This document shows, one piece after another, positions 18,821-26,465 of a stretch of 64,000 nucleotides of DNA. The stretch lies in NCBI RefSeq assembly GCF_001436375.1, contig NZ_AZGA01000070.1:62001-126000 (forward strand), read 5' to 3'. The position numbers and the translations under genes were made by a program. This stretch comes from Agrilactobacillus composti DSM 18527 = JCM 14202. Lineage in GTDB: Bacteria > Bacillota > Bacilli > Lactobacillales > Lactobacillaceae. The notes under the pieces are model-generated. The model did no database searches. It had not been told where the DNA came from and saw only the letters and a list, made by a program, of their open reading frames with translations. The number at the start of each line of letters is the position of its first letter. Positions within the stretch are counted from its first letter, which is position 1.

Positions 18821-19618
18821 TTACACCTGTTTGACTTCATCGCTTGTATAATCCATGGGTACCGTATGGCCTTGTAATTGCACTTTGACGATATCTGACA
18901 AGAAGTTTAAACCGACGACCCGGCCGCGGCCTTCTTCCGTGACGACAGTATCGCCATAGTCTGGCAACTTAGCCTTTGCGGCTTCATAGACAGCATCCTC
19001 ATATTGTAAACAACACATTAACCGCCCACACAGACCGGATATTTTAGTGGGATTTAAAGATAAGTTTTGATCCTTGGCCATTTTAATGGACACCGGTACA
19101 AACTCGCCTAAAAATGTACTGCAGCAAAGCTGACGGCCACAAGGCCCAATGCCCCCTAAAATCTTGGCTTCATCCCGCACACCAATTTGACGCAATTCGA
19201 TCCGGGTTTTATAAATCGCCGCCAGATCCCGGACCAACTCCCGGAAGTCCACGCGTTTATCCGCTGTGAAATAAAAAATCAATTTCTGTCGATCTAAAGA
19301 ATACTCTGAAGCGATCAATTTCATCTTTAAGTCATGCTTGTCGGATTTTTCCTGGGCGACTGCCAGCGCTGCATCAGCCTCAGTTTGATTATCCGCATCT
19401 AAGGCCAAATCAGCTGGGGTCGCCAAATGTTTAATTTTCAACACATTTACCGGAATATCTTCCGGGGCAATGTCGGCTTGGACCAGCGCGGTCACTTGCG
19501 CCAAAATTTGGGCGTGTCCGTATAAGACCACGACTTGATCATCTATATTAAAACGCTGTTCTGAAATACATAATTTGTTTGCACTATCACCATTGAATCT
19601 GATATGAAATAAATCCAT
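18821..19618 (-). CDS. ricT: RicT / PSP1-domain protein (YaaT)
   Basis: A 265-residue PSP1 domain protein with the cysteine-pair signatures GPCGRQLCCSTFL and GLCGRLMCCLQYE that in the B. subtilis Y-complex bind an iron-sulphur cluster with RicA and RicF. The complex affects RNase Y processing and competence/sporulation control; lactobacilli do not sporulate, so the RNA-maturation role is more likely here. Start ATG at 19618 with GAGGTG five bases upstream; the GTG three codons earlier overlaps that site. Downstream of holB, upstream of yabA. Confidence 0.93.
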   Translation of the reverse strand: MDLFHIRFNGDSANKLCISEQRFNIDDQVVVLYGHAQILAQVTALVQADIAPEDIPVNVLKIKHLATPADLALDADNQTEADAALAVAQEKSDKHDLKMKLIASEYSLDRQKLIFYFTADKRVDFRELVRDLAAIYKTRIELRQIGVRDEAKILGGIGPCGRQLCCSTFLGEFVPVSIKMAKDQNLSLNPTKISGLCGRLMCCLQYEDAVYEAAKAKLPDYGDTVVTEEGRGRVVGLNFLSDIVKVQLQGHTVPMDYTSDEVKQV

Positions 19619-19636
19619 TGTCTTCACCTCTAAGTT

Positions 19637-20617
19637 TTAGACCGCCAAAATTTTCAGCGTTAAAGCCTCTAAGACATTCTCAAAGCTCACATTGACACGT
19701 AATTGCTTTTGAATATCTAAAACAAGACTTAACTGTGTCATTAACTGTTGATCCGACAGATTCATCGCAGCCGTCACCAGCTTGTTCAAATCTGAATTTT
19801 CAATAGTTCTACTCTTATCATACCTGAGCACCAGCAAAAAATCATAAAAATTTATAATCATTTCAAAAGCTAATTGCTGATCAGCGGTATTTTTGGCATT
19901 GGCCACAACTTGGGTCTGCACCAGTACAAAGGCCTCAGAATCAGCTTGCAGAACTTTATGAAACCAATGTAAAACGCCCTTTAACAATTGGTTAAAACTA
20001 TCCGTAACCAGCCACGTTTGGGCTTGTTGATAATCCCGGGTCAAGAGGCTCAATAATTGGGCATTTGCGGGGGTCATCCCTAGCGCCGTAAAGCGTTCAA
20101 ATGCCGCCGTGGCTTTGATGCCGTGAAAATCAATGATTTGCATCCGGGAACGAATAGTGGGTAAGATCTGAGATTTAGCCGTGGTGGTCAAAATGATCAA
20201 CGCATCACTGGCAGGCTCTTCCAGAAACTTCAATAAACTATTGCTGGCATTCACGGACATTTTTTCAGCCTCTTGAATAATGAACACCCGCTTGGCGCCT
20301 TCCATCCCGGTTTTATACAATTCATTTTTTAAGTAACGAATCGCTTCGACTTTAATGGTCTGCTTTTCTGGGGCGATCTGGATCACATCAGGATGATTAC
20401 CGCTGATGATCCGCTGACACTCCGGACATTGGCCGCAGGGTTTGCCAGCCTGCAGATTTTGACAAAACAGGCGCAACGCCAACCACTGGGCTAATTCTTT
20501 TTTTCCAGTCCCTGGTGCCCCAGCAAATAAATACCCCTGGGCTAAATGTTGATTTTGAATGATGCCCTGAAATTGTTTCACTAATCGAGGCTGTAATTTT
20601 TCAATTAATAAACTCAT
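19637..20617 (-). CDS. holB: DNA polymerase III delta' subunit
   Basis: A 326-residue clamp-loader subunit. Walker A GAPGTGKKELAQ, the zinc cluster CGQCPECQRI and IIQEAEKMSVNASNSLLKFLEEP with the SRC-like region IRSRMQIIDF are seen. It works with DnaX (also in this window) and HolA to load the beta clamp. Starts two bases after darA ends. C-terminal collar domain diverges, as usual. Confidence 0.93.
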   Translation of the reverse strand: MSLLIEKLQPRLVKQFQGIIQNQHLAQGYLFAGAPGTGKKELAQWLALRLFCQNLQAGKPCGQCPECQRIISGNHPDVIQIAPEKQTIKVEAIRYLKNELYKTGMEGAKRVFIIQEAEKMSVNASNSLLKFLEEPASDALIILTTTAKSQILPTIRSRMQIIDFHGIKATAAFERFTALGMTPANAQLLSLLTRDYQQAQTWLVTDSFNQLLKGVLHWFHKVLQADSEAFVLVQTQVVANAKNTADQQLAFEMIINFYDFLLVLRYDKSRTIENSDLNKLVTAAMNLSDQQLMTQLSLVLDIQKQLRVNVSFENVLEALTLKILAV

Positions 20618-20619
20618 GA

Positions 20620-20949
20620 CTAGAAACGATGGAATTGTTCGACGGGCAAGACAAAGACCGTGGCCCCGCCCACTTGTACCTCAATCGGATAAGACATGGC
20701 CGAATCCCCGGTGACATCTACGTTCACCGGTGGTGCCATAAATTGTTCCCGGGCATGGGAAGTTTCCTTGATGATTTTTAACACTTCATCCACCCGTTCA
20801 TCGTCTACCCCAATGATGAAAGTGGTATTGCCTGACTTCAAAAAGCCCCCGGTGGTGGATAACTTGGTGGCTTGTACATTAACATTAATAAATTCATTAC
20901 TTAAGGTATTGGCATCTTTATCTTGGACAATCGCTAAAATTAATTTCAT
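20620..20949 (-). CDS. darA: Cyclic di-AMP receptor DarA (PstA/YaaQ), PII-like
   Basis: A 109-residue PII-like protein starting MKLILAIVQDKDANTLSNEF, with the c-di-AMP-contacting segment KLSTTGGFLKSGNTTFIIGV and the long B-loop around residues 70-90. It forms trimers that bind c-di-AMP; the output is still unclear in most species. Start ATG at 20949 with GGAGGAG upstream. It overlaps the end of tmk by 4 bases. The Kup transporter elsewhere in this window is from a family often under c-di-AMP control, which makes the pair of interest. Confidence 0.93.
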   Translation of the reverse strand: MKLILAIVQDKDANTLSNEFINVNVQATKLSTTGGFLKSGNTTFIIGVDDERVDEVLKIIKETSHAREQFMAPPVNVDVTGDSAMSYPIEVQVGGATVFVLPVEQFHRF

Positions 20950-21599
20950 ACTATCTCCTCCGTAAAGTCTTGCGGCCAGTGCTGTTGGATGGTGATAAAA
21001 CAATTCGTCACCACTTCAGCTAAGGGCTTTGTGGCATCTATTTTAATAATACGTTGTGGATATTGGGCTTGCAAGTGTAAATAAGCTCCCCGCACCCGTT
21101 CATGAAAGGCTAAGGTTTCTTGATCTAAGCGATCATTTTGGTCCTGGCGAAACTGTTGAATACGTTTCAAACCAACTGCCACCGGGGCATCTAATAGAAT
21201 CGTCAAATCCGGCGTCAAACCTTGGGTAGCAAATAAATTCAAGTCATAAACTGCCTGTTCTCCCACTTCGTGACCAGCCCCTTGATAAGCCACGGAGCTA
21301 TCCACAAAGCGATCGGACACCACAATTTTATCAGCCGCTAAAGCGGGATTGACGACTTCTACCAGATGTTGGCGGCGAGCCGCCGCAAATAATAAGGCTT
21401 CGGTACGATGATCCATTTGCGTATTTTGGACATCTAACAAAACCTGGCGAATTTCTTCGGCGATTTTACTGCCACCGGGTTCTCTTGTTTCTAAAATTGG
21501 TCGCCTAGCAGCTTGTTGCAACCGGGGCATGAGTTGTTTTAATACCGATGTTTTCCCCACCCCATCGGGACCTTCAAATGTGATAAATATACCAGACAT
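20946..21599 (-). CDS. tmk: Thymidylate kinase
   Basis: A 217-residue P-loop kinase phosphorylating dTMP to dTDP. MSGIFITFEGPDGVGKTSVLK holds the Walker A; the DRY-type VVSDRFVDSSVAYQGAG and the TREPGGS loop are present. Start at ATG 21599 with AGGAAG upstream. First gene of tmk-darA-holB-ricT-yabA-rsmI, beginning after a terminator that follows yaaL. Confidence 0.95.
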   Translation of the reverse strand: MSGIFITFEGPDGVGKTSVLKQLMPRLQQAARRPILETREPGGSKIAEEIRQVLLDVQNTQMDHRTEALLFAAARRQHLVEVVNPALAADKIVVSDRFVDSSVAYQGAGHEVGEQAVYDLNLFATQGLTPDLTILLDAPVAVGLKRIQQFRQDQNDRLDQETLAFHERVRGAYLHLQAQYPQRIIKIDATKPLAEVVTNCFITIQQHWPQDFTEEIV

Positions 21600-21681
21600 A
21601 GTCAACTTCCTTATTCTAAGCGTTAGGTCTATTTTACTTGAGAATGTCATTGGCTTCAATCAAAACCGCGTGGAAGTTGAA

Positions 21682-21726
21682 AATAGGGCTCCAGCAAAAG
21701 ATCAATTTTGCTAGAACCCTATTGAA
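21682..21726 (-). terminator. Terminator after yaaL
   Basis: Minus strand: AATAGGGTTCTAGCAAAA pairs (two mismatches) with TTTTGCTGGAGCCCTATT, then TTTTC. Ends the dnaX-ybaB-recR-yaaL transcript. Confidence 0.75.
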
Positions 21727-21736
21727 TTGCCACACC

Positions 21737-21976
21737 TTAAAAGAACATATCTGGTGATATCCGTTGGCTCTTAATTTTACGAGCCCGGATTTGGCGATAG
21801 ACGAAATCATATTTCGCTTTTTGCAATAAAAGCGTCACATCTGCTTCAGCGTGTTTATTAGCGGCTAAGATATCCGCTTCTTGGTAGGATAAAATCCCCT
21901 CGCGCAGGTAAAAAGCTAAATCCAACAACTTATTATCCGCTTGTTGTCTCAGTGTTGGTTTCTTTGCTCCAAACAC
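21737..21976 (-). CDS. yaaL: YaaL family protein (DUF2508)
   Basis: A 79-residue, charged, mostly helical protein of the DUF2508/YaaL family, always found just downstream of recR in Firmicutes as here (11-base gap). Function unknown. No membrane segment, no cysteine. The start MFGAKKPTLRQQADNKLLDLAFYL fits the family. Confidence 0.85.
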   Translation of the reverse strand: MFGAKKPTLRQQADNKLLDLAFYLREGILSYQEADILAANKHAEADVTLLLQKAKYDFVYRQIRARKIKSQRISPDMFF

Positions 21977-21986
21977 AACCTATTCC

Positions 21987-22583
21987 TCACATTTCTTGCC
22001 GGCCTTCAACGGCTTTTAATAAGGTCATTTCATCGGCGTATTCAATGTCACTGCCCACAGATAACCCATGGGCTAGCCGGGTCACCCGAATACCAGCGGG
22101 TTTGATCAAGCGGGAAATATACATGGCCGTGGCTTCCCCTTCAGGGGTGGCATTAGTGGCCACGATCACTTCTTTAACGGGTGTTTTTTGTAGCCGCAGG
22201 ATTAAAGATTTGATATTAATGTCATCTGGCCCCAAGCCCTCCATCGGGGATAAAACCCCATGGAGCACGTGGTAGAGGCCATGATAATCATTCATTTTTT
22301 CCAGGGCCATAACATCTTTTGGCTGTTCCACCACAATAATTGTACTTTGATCGCGATTTTTATCCCGACAAATATCGCAGGGATCATCTTCGGTGATATT
22401 CCCACAGATACTACAATAGTGCAGGTCGTTTTTAGCGGCCATGAGACTTTTGGCAAAATCACCCACGTCTTCTTTGGGCATGTCGATGGTATAAAATGCC
22501 AAACGGGTCGCGGTTTTACTGCCAATCCCAGGTAATTTCATATAGCTATCAATTAATTTCGCAATTGGTTCCGGATATTGCAT
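21987..22583 (-). CDS. recR: Recombination protein RecR
   Basis: A 198-residue protein of normal length: N-terminal helix-hairpin-helix ([16 protein letters not shown]), C4 zinc finger [16 protein letters not shown], Toprim domain ([28 protein letters not shown]) and the C-terminal Walker-B-like region [17 protein letters not shown]. Works with RecO/RecF in loading RecA onto gaps. Between ybaB and yaaL. Confidence 0.97.
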   Translation of the reverse strand: MQYPEPIAKLIDSYMKLPGIGSKTATRLAFYTIDMPKEDVGDFAKSLMAAKNDLHYCSICGNITEDDPCDICRDKNRDQSTIIVVEQPKDVMALEKMNDYHGLYHVLHGVLSPMEGLGPDDINIKSLILRLQKTPVKEVIVATNATPEGEATAMYISRLIKPAGIRVTRLAHGLSVGSDIEYADEMTLLKAVEGRQEM

Positions 22584-22613
22584 AGTGTCCTCCTCACCAA
22601 GGTCGCAGGAGAA

Positions 22614-22925
22614 TTATCTTGGCATCCCCTTGGTAAATTTACCCAGTTTTTCTTCGGTGGTCTTATCAACGTTAGCCAAGGCTTCATTGACAGCGGCAAT
22701 CACTAAATCTTGCAGCATGTCGGGATCATCTGGATCCATGGCTTTGGGGTCAATTTGGAGATCCTTCATTTTCTTATCCCCAGTAAAAACGGCTTTGACC
22801 AAGCCATCTGGCGCACTGCCGGTAAATTCCATGACAGCTAATTCTTCTTGGGCCTTGCCCATTTCCTTTTGCATCTTTTGCATTTGTTTCATCATACTAC
22901 CCATATTTCCTGGCATTCCACGCAT
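22614..22925 (-). CDS. ybaB: Nucleoid-associated protein YbaB/EbfC
   Basis: A 103-residue DNA-binding protein, starting with a methionine/glutamine-rich helix ([19 protein letters not shown]) followed by the conserved core [28 protein letters not shown] split over strands and helix. Forms tweezer-like dimers that bind DNA. Between dnaX and recR as in nearly all bacteria. Confidence 0.95.
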   Translation of the reverse strand: MRGMPGNMGSMMKQMQKMQKEMGKAQEELAVMEFTGSAPDGLVKAVFTGDKKMKDLQIDPKAMDPDDPDMLQDLVIAAVNEALANVDKTTEEKLGKFTKGMPR

Positions 22926-22946
22926 TATTAAAAACTCCTTTATAAT

Positions 22947-24710
22947 TTAGTCTTCTTTTATTTCCACCGCATCTTTGCCAAATAAAGCCACGGCTTTGGA
23001 TGCAGCTGGTGATTGGGTTACTTTTGTTTCTGCTGGTTTGACGTCATTTGGCGCATCTTGATCCTTGGTGGCTGTCTTTAAGCGGTCAGTGGCCAAGTAT
23101 TCCTTACGAATCACCGGCCAATCTTCTTGGGGCACCAACACAATATCGGCGGGGCTACCCAAGAGTTTATTCAAGCCCGTTTTTAATTCTCCTAAAAGTT
23201 CAGCATCGTTCATGACCTTTTCAAAAAATAACTGATAGTCAAAAGCCACGATTACCCCACTGTCGTTAGCGGCAACGGGGCGGGATACATTCATCACGGC
23301 CCGTTTGGTGATGGACAGCATGTTCATCAAATCTGGCCAAACCTCTTTATACCGATTTAAATCAGTCCGGGTAGCGGAATCCAAAATTGGATAGATTGCT
23401 GTTTTGTTCACCTTCACCTTGTGAGGCGCGGCCGTTTGACTGGCCCGTTTAGGCTTCGCCGGACCAGTGCCGTTTTGCGTCAAGGTTTGGACTTGTTGTT
23501 GCAGCGTCTGCAGCTGATTTTCCAAATTGGCGATTGTTTTGGCTTCAGGGCCATTATCGGCAGCTGGTGCAGCCGTTGACGTAGGCTGAGTGTCCGCTAC
23601 ACGCGCAGCTTTAGGTGCGACGGTATTAGGCACATTCGCCAATTTGATCAACAATACCTCTAAGTAGATATCTGGATGATTCGTATAACGCAATTGTTGT
23701 TGTACATCGTTTAAAATATCGATCATTTGGTAGAGCTGATTAGGCATAAAGGCCTGACTTAACTTTTTAAAAGTTTCGGTGACCTGGGTCAGCTCCACTT
23801 GTTCAATCAACGTGGGGGCTTTGGCATAAACTAAAAGATTGCGGCAATAGCTAATCAAATCCTCAATGAAACGTTGTTCATCTTTACCTTCAGTCAAGAT
23901 TTGCTGCAGCATCTCCAAAGCTTTGCCAGTGGCTTGTGCTTGGATATAGGTCATTAAAGTATCGATTTGCGTCTGGGCTAAATCCCCCGTAACGTCTAAT
24001 ACATTGTCCACAGTGAGCTTATTGTCACTAAAAGACAAGACCTGATCCAAAATACTCAAAGCATCCCGCATGCCGCCTTCACTGGCCTTAGCCACCAACT
24101 TCAAAGCATCTGGGTCAAACTCAATTTGCTTTGTTTTTAAGATATAGGCCATCCGTTCATAGCTATCTTGCGCGGTGATCCGTTTAAAATCAAAGCGCTG
24201 GGTTCTAGAGATGATCGTGGCCGGGATTTTGTAGGGCTCCGTAGTGGCTAAAATGAACACCACATTGGCCGGCGGCTCTTCTAAGGTCTTTAACAAGGCA
24301 TTAAAAGCACCGGTGGATAACATGTGGACTTCGTCAATGATATAGATCTTGTATGGGGCGGAAGTGGGCGCATATTTAGCTTTGTCCCGAATATTGCGAA
24401 TTTCTTCCACGCCATTGTTAGAAGCCGCATCAATTTCGATCACGTCATTTAACGTCCCGGCGGTAATGGCCTTACAAGTGGCACATTCATTACAAGGTTC
24501 CCCATCTTTTTGATTGGGACAGTTGATAGCCTTGGCAAAAATCTTGGCCATGGAAGTCTTCCCAGTCCCCCGAGGTCCAGCGAACAAATAAGCATGACTG
24601 GTCTTTTTAGCCACGATGGCGTTTTTCAAAGTTCTAGTAATCATCTGCTGCCCAACGATCTCATCAAAACGCTGAGGGCGCCAAACACGATATAAGGCTT
24701 GATAACTCAC
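22947..24710 (-). CDS. dnaX: DNA polymerase III subunits gamma and tau
   Basis: A 587-residue clamp-loader ATPase. Start at GTG 24710 (SYQALYRVWRPQRFDEIVG), with GGGAG upstream. Walker A GPRGTGKTSMAKI, zinc cluster CNECATCKA, Walker B YIIDEVHML, sensor SRTQRFDFKR. Residues after about 370 form the tau-specific part, with an alanine/proline/threonine-rich linker and a conserved domain ending in acidic residues. I did not find an obvious programmed frameshift site, so only full-length tau may be made. Downstream of the SRP RNA. Confidence 0.95.
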   Translation of the reverse strand: MSYQALYRVWRPQRFDEIVGQQMITRTLKNAIVAKKTSHAYLFAGPRGTGKTSMAKIFAKAINCPNQKDGEPCNECATCKAITAGTLNDVIEIDAASNNGVEEIRNIRDKAKYAPTSAPYKIYIIDEVHMLSTGAFNALLKTLEEPPANVVFILATTEPYKIPATIISRTQRFDFKRITAQDSYERMAYILKTKQIEFDPDALKLVAKASEGGMRDALSILDQVLSFSDNKLTVDNVLDVTGDLAQTQIDTLMTYIQAQATGKALEMLQQILTEGKDEQRFIEDLISYCRNLLVYAKAPTLIEQVELTQVTETFKKLSQAFMPNQLYQMIDILNDVQQQLRYTNHPDIYLEVLLIKLANVPNTVAPKAARVADTQPTSTAAPAADNGPEAKTIANLENQLQTLQQQVQTLTQNGTGPAKPKRASQTAAPHKVKVNKTAIYPILDSATRTDLNRYKEVWPDLMNMLSITKRAVMNVSRPVAANDSGVIVAFDYQLFFEKVMNDAELLGELKTGLNKLLGSPADIVLVPQEDWPVIRKEYLATDRLKTATKDQDAPNDVKPAETKVTQSPAASKAVALFGKDAVEIKED

Positions 24711-24849
24711 AAATCTCAGCTCCCTTTTGAAGTTATCTGCTGGGCTTGATCCCATTGATCAAACTCACTTAAAATAATTAAAACCATTAAAAAAATGGAA
24801 CTGAAGGCAATACTTGCTTTAATCAGTCCCAATTGAATTTTATATAAAC

Positions 24850-24940
24850 ATAAGACACATGTCTCAACATACTTAGTGCTGCTTCCTTCCGGACCTGACA
24901 CGATTCGTAAGTGAAGCATTGTCTCATGGCCTTTCGGCAA
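24850..24940 (-). ncRNA. ffs: Signal recognition particle RNA (4.5S-type, small bacterial form)
   Basis: On the minus strand, the invariant SRP domain IV core GTCAGGTCCGGAAGGAAGCAGC (with its GGAA tetraloop and asymmetric loop) is exact, flanked by arms that can form one long rod. The location between tadA and dnaX is the usual one in Firmicutes. Ends are estimates. It binds Ffh for membrane targeting of nascent proteins. Confidence 0.93.
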
Positions 24941-24946
24941 TAAAAA

Positions 24947-25474
24947 TTATAACTCATTTTGAGCTGAATTGCTAGCCTTAGCCCGTAACTTTTTTTGCCG
25001 GCGGATTTCCCGAAAGAATTCTGTCAGTAATGCCCCGGTCTTGGCTTGGGCCACACCGCCGATAACTTGGGGATGGTGGTTGAGTTTTTCAAGGCTAAAA
25101 ACATCTACCACACTGCCCGCCGCGCCAGCCTTAGGATCATAAGCACCAAAATACACGCTATCTAAACGGCTGTTGATGATCGCCCCAGCACACATGACAC
25201 AGGGTTCTAGCGTCACAAATAAATCCATGCCTGTTAACCGCCAAGAGCCCTTGGCAGCACAGGCTTGTTGAATCGCTAAAATTTCCGCATGGGCCGTGGC
25301 ACTTTGATCCAGTTCCCGGTGATTAAAGGCCTGGACGATAATTTGACCATGATCCACAATAATCGCCCCAATGGGGACTTCATCTAACGCCGCTGCTTGC
25401 TTGGCACAGGCGATGGCCTGATCCATGTAATAAGCCACTGCTGTCGGATCTGTGATGATAATGGACTCCTCCAA
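24947..25474 (-). CDS. tadA: tRNA-specific adenosine deaminase
   Basis: A zinc deaminase of up to 175 residues converting A34 to inosine in tRNA-Arg(ACG). Catalytic motifs TAHAEILAI and TLEPCVMCAGAI are intact. The start is uncertain: the longest frame opens with a TTG at 25474 whose next codons are themselves a GGAGGAG ribosome site; translation might instead begin at an ATT four codons on, five bases after GGAGG, or use the TTG with the weak ATAGGA before it. The family start lies about here. Ends just before the SRP RNA. Confidence 0.93.
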   Translation of the reverse strand: MEESIIITDPTAVAYYMDQAIACAKQAAALDEVPIGAIIVDHGQIIVQAFNHRELDQSATAHAEILAIQQACAAKGSWRLTGMDLFVTLEPCVMCAGAIINSRLDSVYFGAYDPKAGAAGSVVDVFSLEKLNHHPQVIGGVAQAKTGALLTEFFREIRRQKKLRAKASNSAQNEL

Positions 25475-25476
25475 TC

Positions 25477-25788
25477 CTATTTTGCTTGGATGGCGGCTTG
25501 AAATTCACTAATATGGGCGGTATTGATCAAATTTTTGCCACCCTTTAAATCAGCCATTTTCGTTAAAATAGCCGCAAGTTTGTGAATATCTTCAGTTGAT
25601 AATTGTTCCACAATGTTTAAAAAACGTTGACTGTCAGTTAAATTTACCCTAATGAATTGTTTTACTTTTAACTTATCGTGGGTGTTTTCAATTTGCTGTA
25701 AGAACTGTTTTGAACTCAAAAAAGCTACACTGCTGCTCACGGCTAAAGCCGCTACAGCTCGCAAAAAAAAGCCTTTTGAACGCTTCAT
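25477..25788 (-). CDS. Small N-terminally anchored protein of unknown function
   Basis: A 103-residue protein that I do not recognise. It begins with two basic residues and a hydrophobic stretch (FFLRAVAALAVSSSVAFL, about 7-24) that could be a membrane anchor or uncleaved signal, followed by a soluble, helical, lysine-rich part without cysteines or known motifs. Good ribosome site (GGAGGTAG) before ATG 25788. It ends two bases before tadA begins, so the two are likely co-transcribed. Confidence 0.7.
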   Translation of the reverse strand: MKRSKGFFLRAVAALAVSSSVAFLSSKQFLQQIENTHDKLKVKQFIRVNLTDSQRFLNIVEQLSTEDIHKLAAILTKMADLKGGKNLINTAHISEFQAAIQAK

Positions 25789-25863
25789 AAAACTACCTCC
25801 AGATGAATCATCTTCGTCTAGTTTATCATAAAAGCGTTTTTAAAAGCTAATTTTGAAAGTATT

Positions 25864-26463
25864 CTAATTTTGACTCCGTAAAATGTAATACCCCTTATCC
25901 CGTTGGATAATGTCACAATTGCCAAAAGTAGCCTGCATTAATTTCTTAGCACTAGGCGCCCCTTGCTTCTTTTGTAATACGGCAAATAACTGCCCCCCTG
26001 GGACCAAGTGGGCCGAGGCCGTGGTCAACATATCATTGACGACTTGTTTGCCAGCGCGAATCGGCGGGTTGGTCCAGATTCCAGCGAATTGCTGATCCAG
26101 CTTAGTATAACCTGCGGATTCAATCACTTGCACATTGGTAAGTTGATTATCTTGGGCATTCTTTTGGGCCAGCGCTAAGGCCCGCTCATTCACATCTGAC
26201 AGCACAATTTGCCGCTTAGGAAATTGGGCGGCTAGGGTTAACCCAATGGGGCCATAGCCACAGCCCAGGTCTAATAATGGCCCCGCCACTAGCTTTTGTG
26301 CTGGAATAGTCCCAATGAGCACTCTTGAACCGTAATCCACTGTCCGCTTGGAAAAAACGCCGTTATCCGTGGTGAATTTCAAAGTGTGCCCCAGGAGCTC
26401 AAAGGAGAATTGTTGTTGATCACTGGCCACTTCCGGGTTTTGGGAATAATAATACTCTGTCAT
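25864..26463 (-). CDS. Class I SAM-dependent methyltransferase, RsmC/YbxB-like
   Basis: A 199-residue methyltransferase with the SAM site LLDLGCGYGPIGLTLA (about 64-79), acidic DVNERALALAQKNA, and the catalytic NPPIR motif (WTNPPIRAGK) typical of N2-guanine RNA methyltransferases of the RsmC family. The short single-domain form corresponds to YbxB of B. subtilis. The target, probably rRNA guanine, is inferred. Start ATG 26463 is 2 bases after the mprF stop, so the genes are coupled. Confidence 0.88.
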   Translation of the reverse strand: MTEYYYSQNPEVASDQQQFSFELLGHTLKFTTDNGVFSKRTVDYGSRVLIGTIPAQKLVAGPLLDLGCGYGPIGLTLAAQFPKRQIVLSDVNERALALAQKNAQDNQLTNVQVIESAGYTKLDQQFAGIWTNPPIRAGKQVVNDMLTTASAHLVPGGQLFAVLQKKQGAPSAKKLMQATFGNCDIIQRDKGYYILRSQN

Positions 26464-26465
26464 AG

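Noticed and set aside
24716-24940. Open frame of 74 codons on the minus strand between tadA and dnaX
   Set aside because: It covers the SRP RNA core and has no ribosome site; the RNA explains the conservation.
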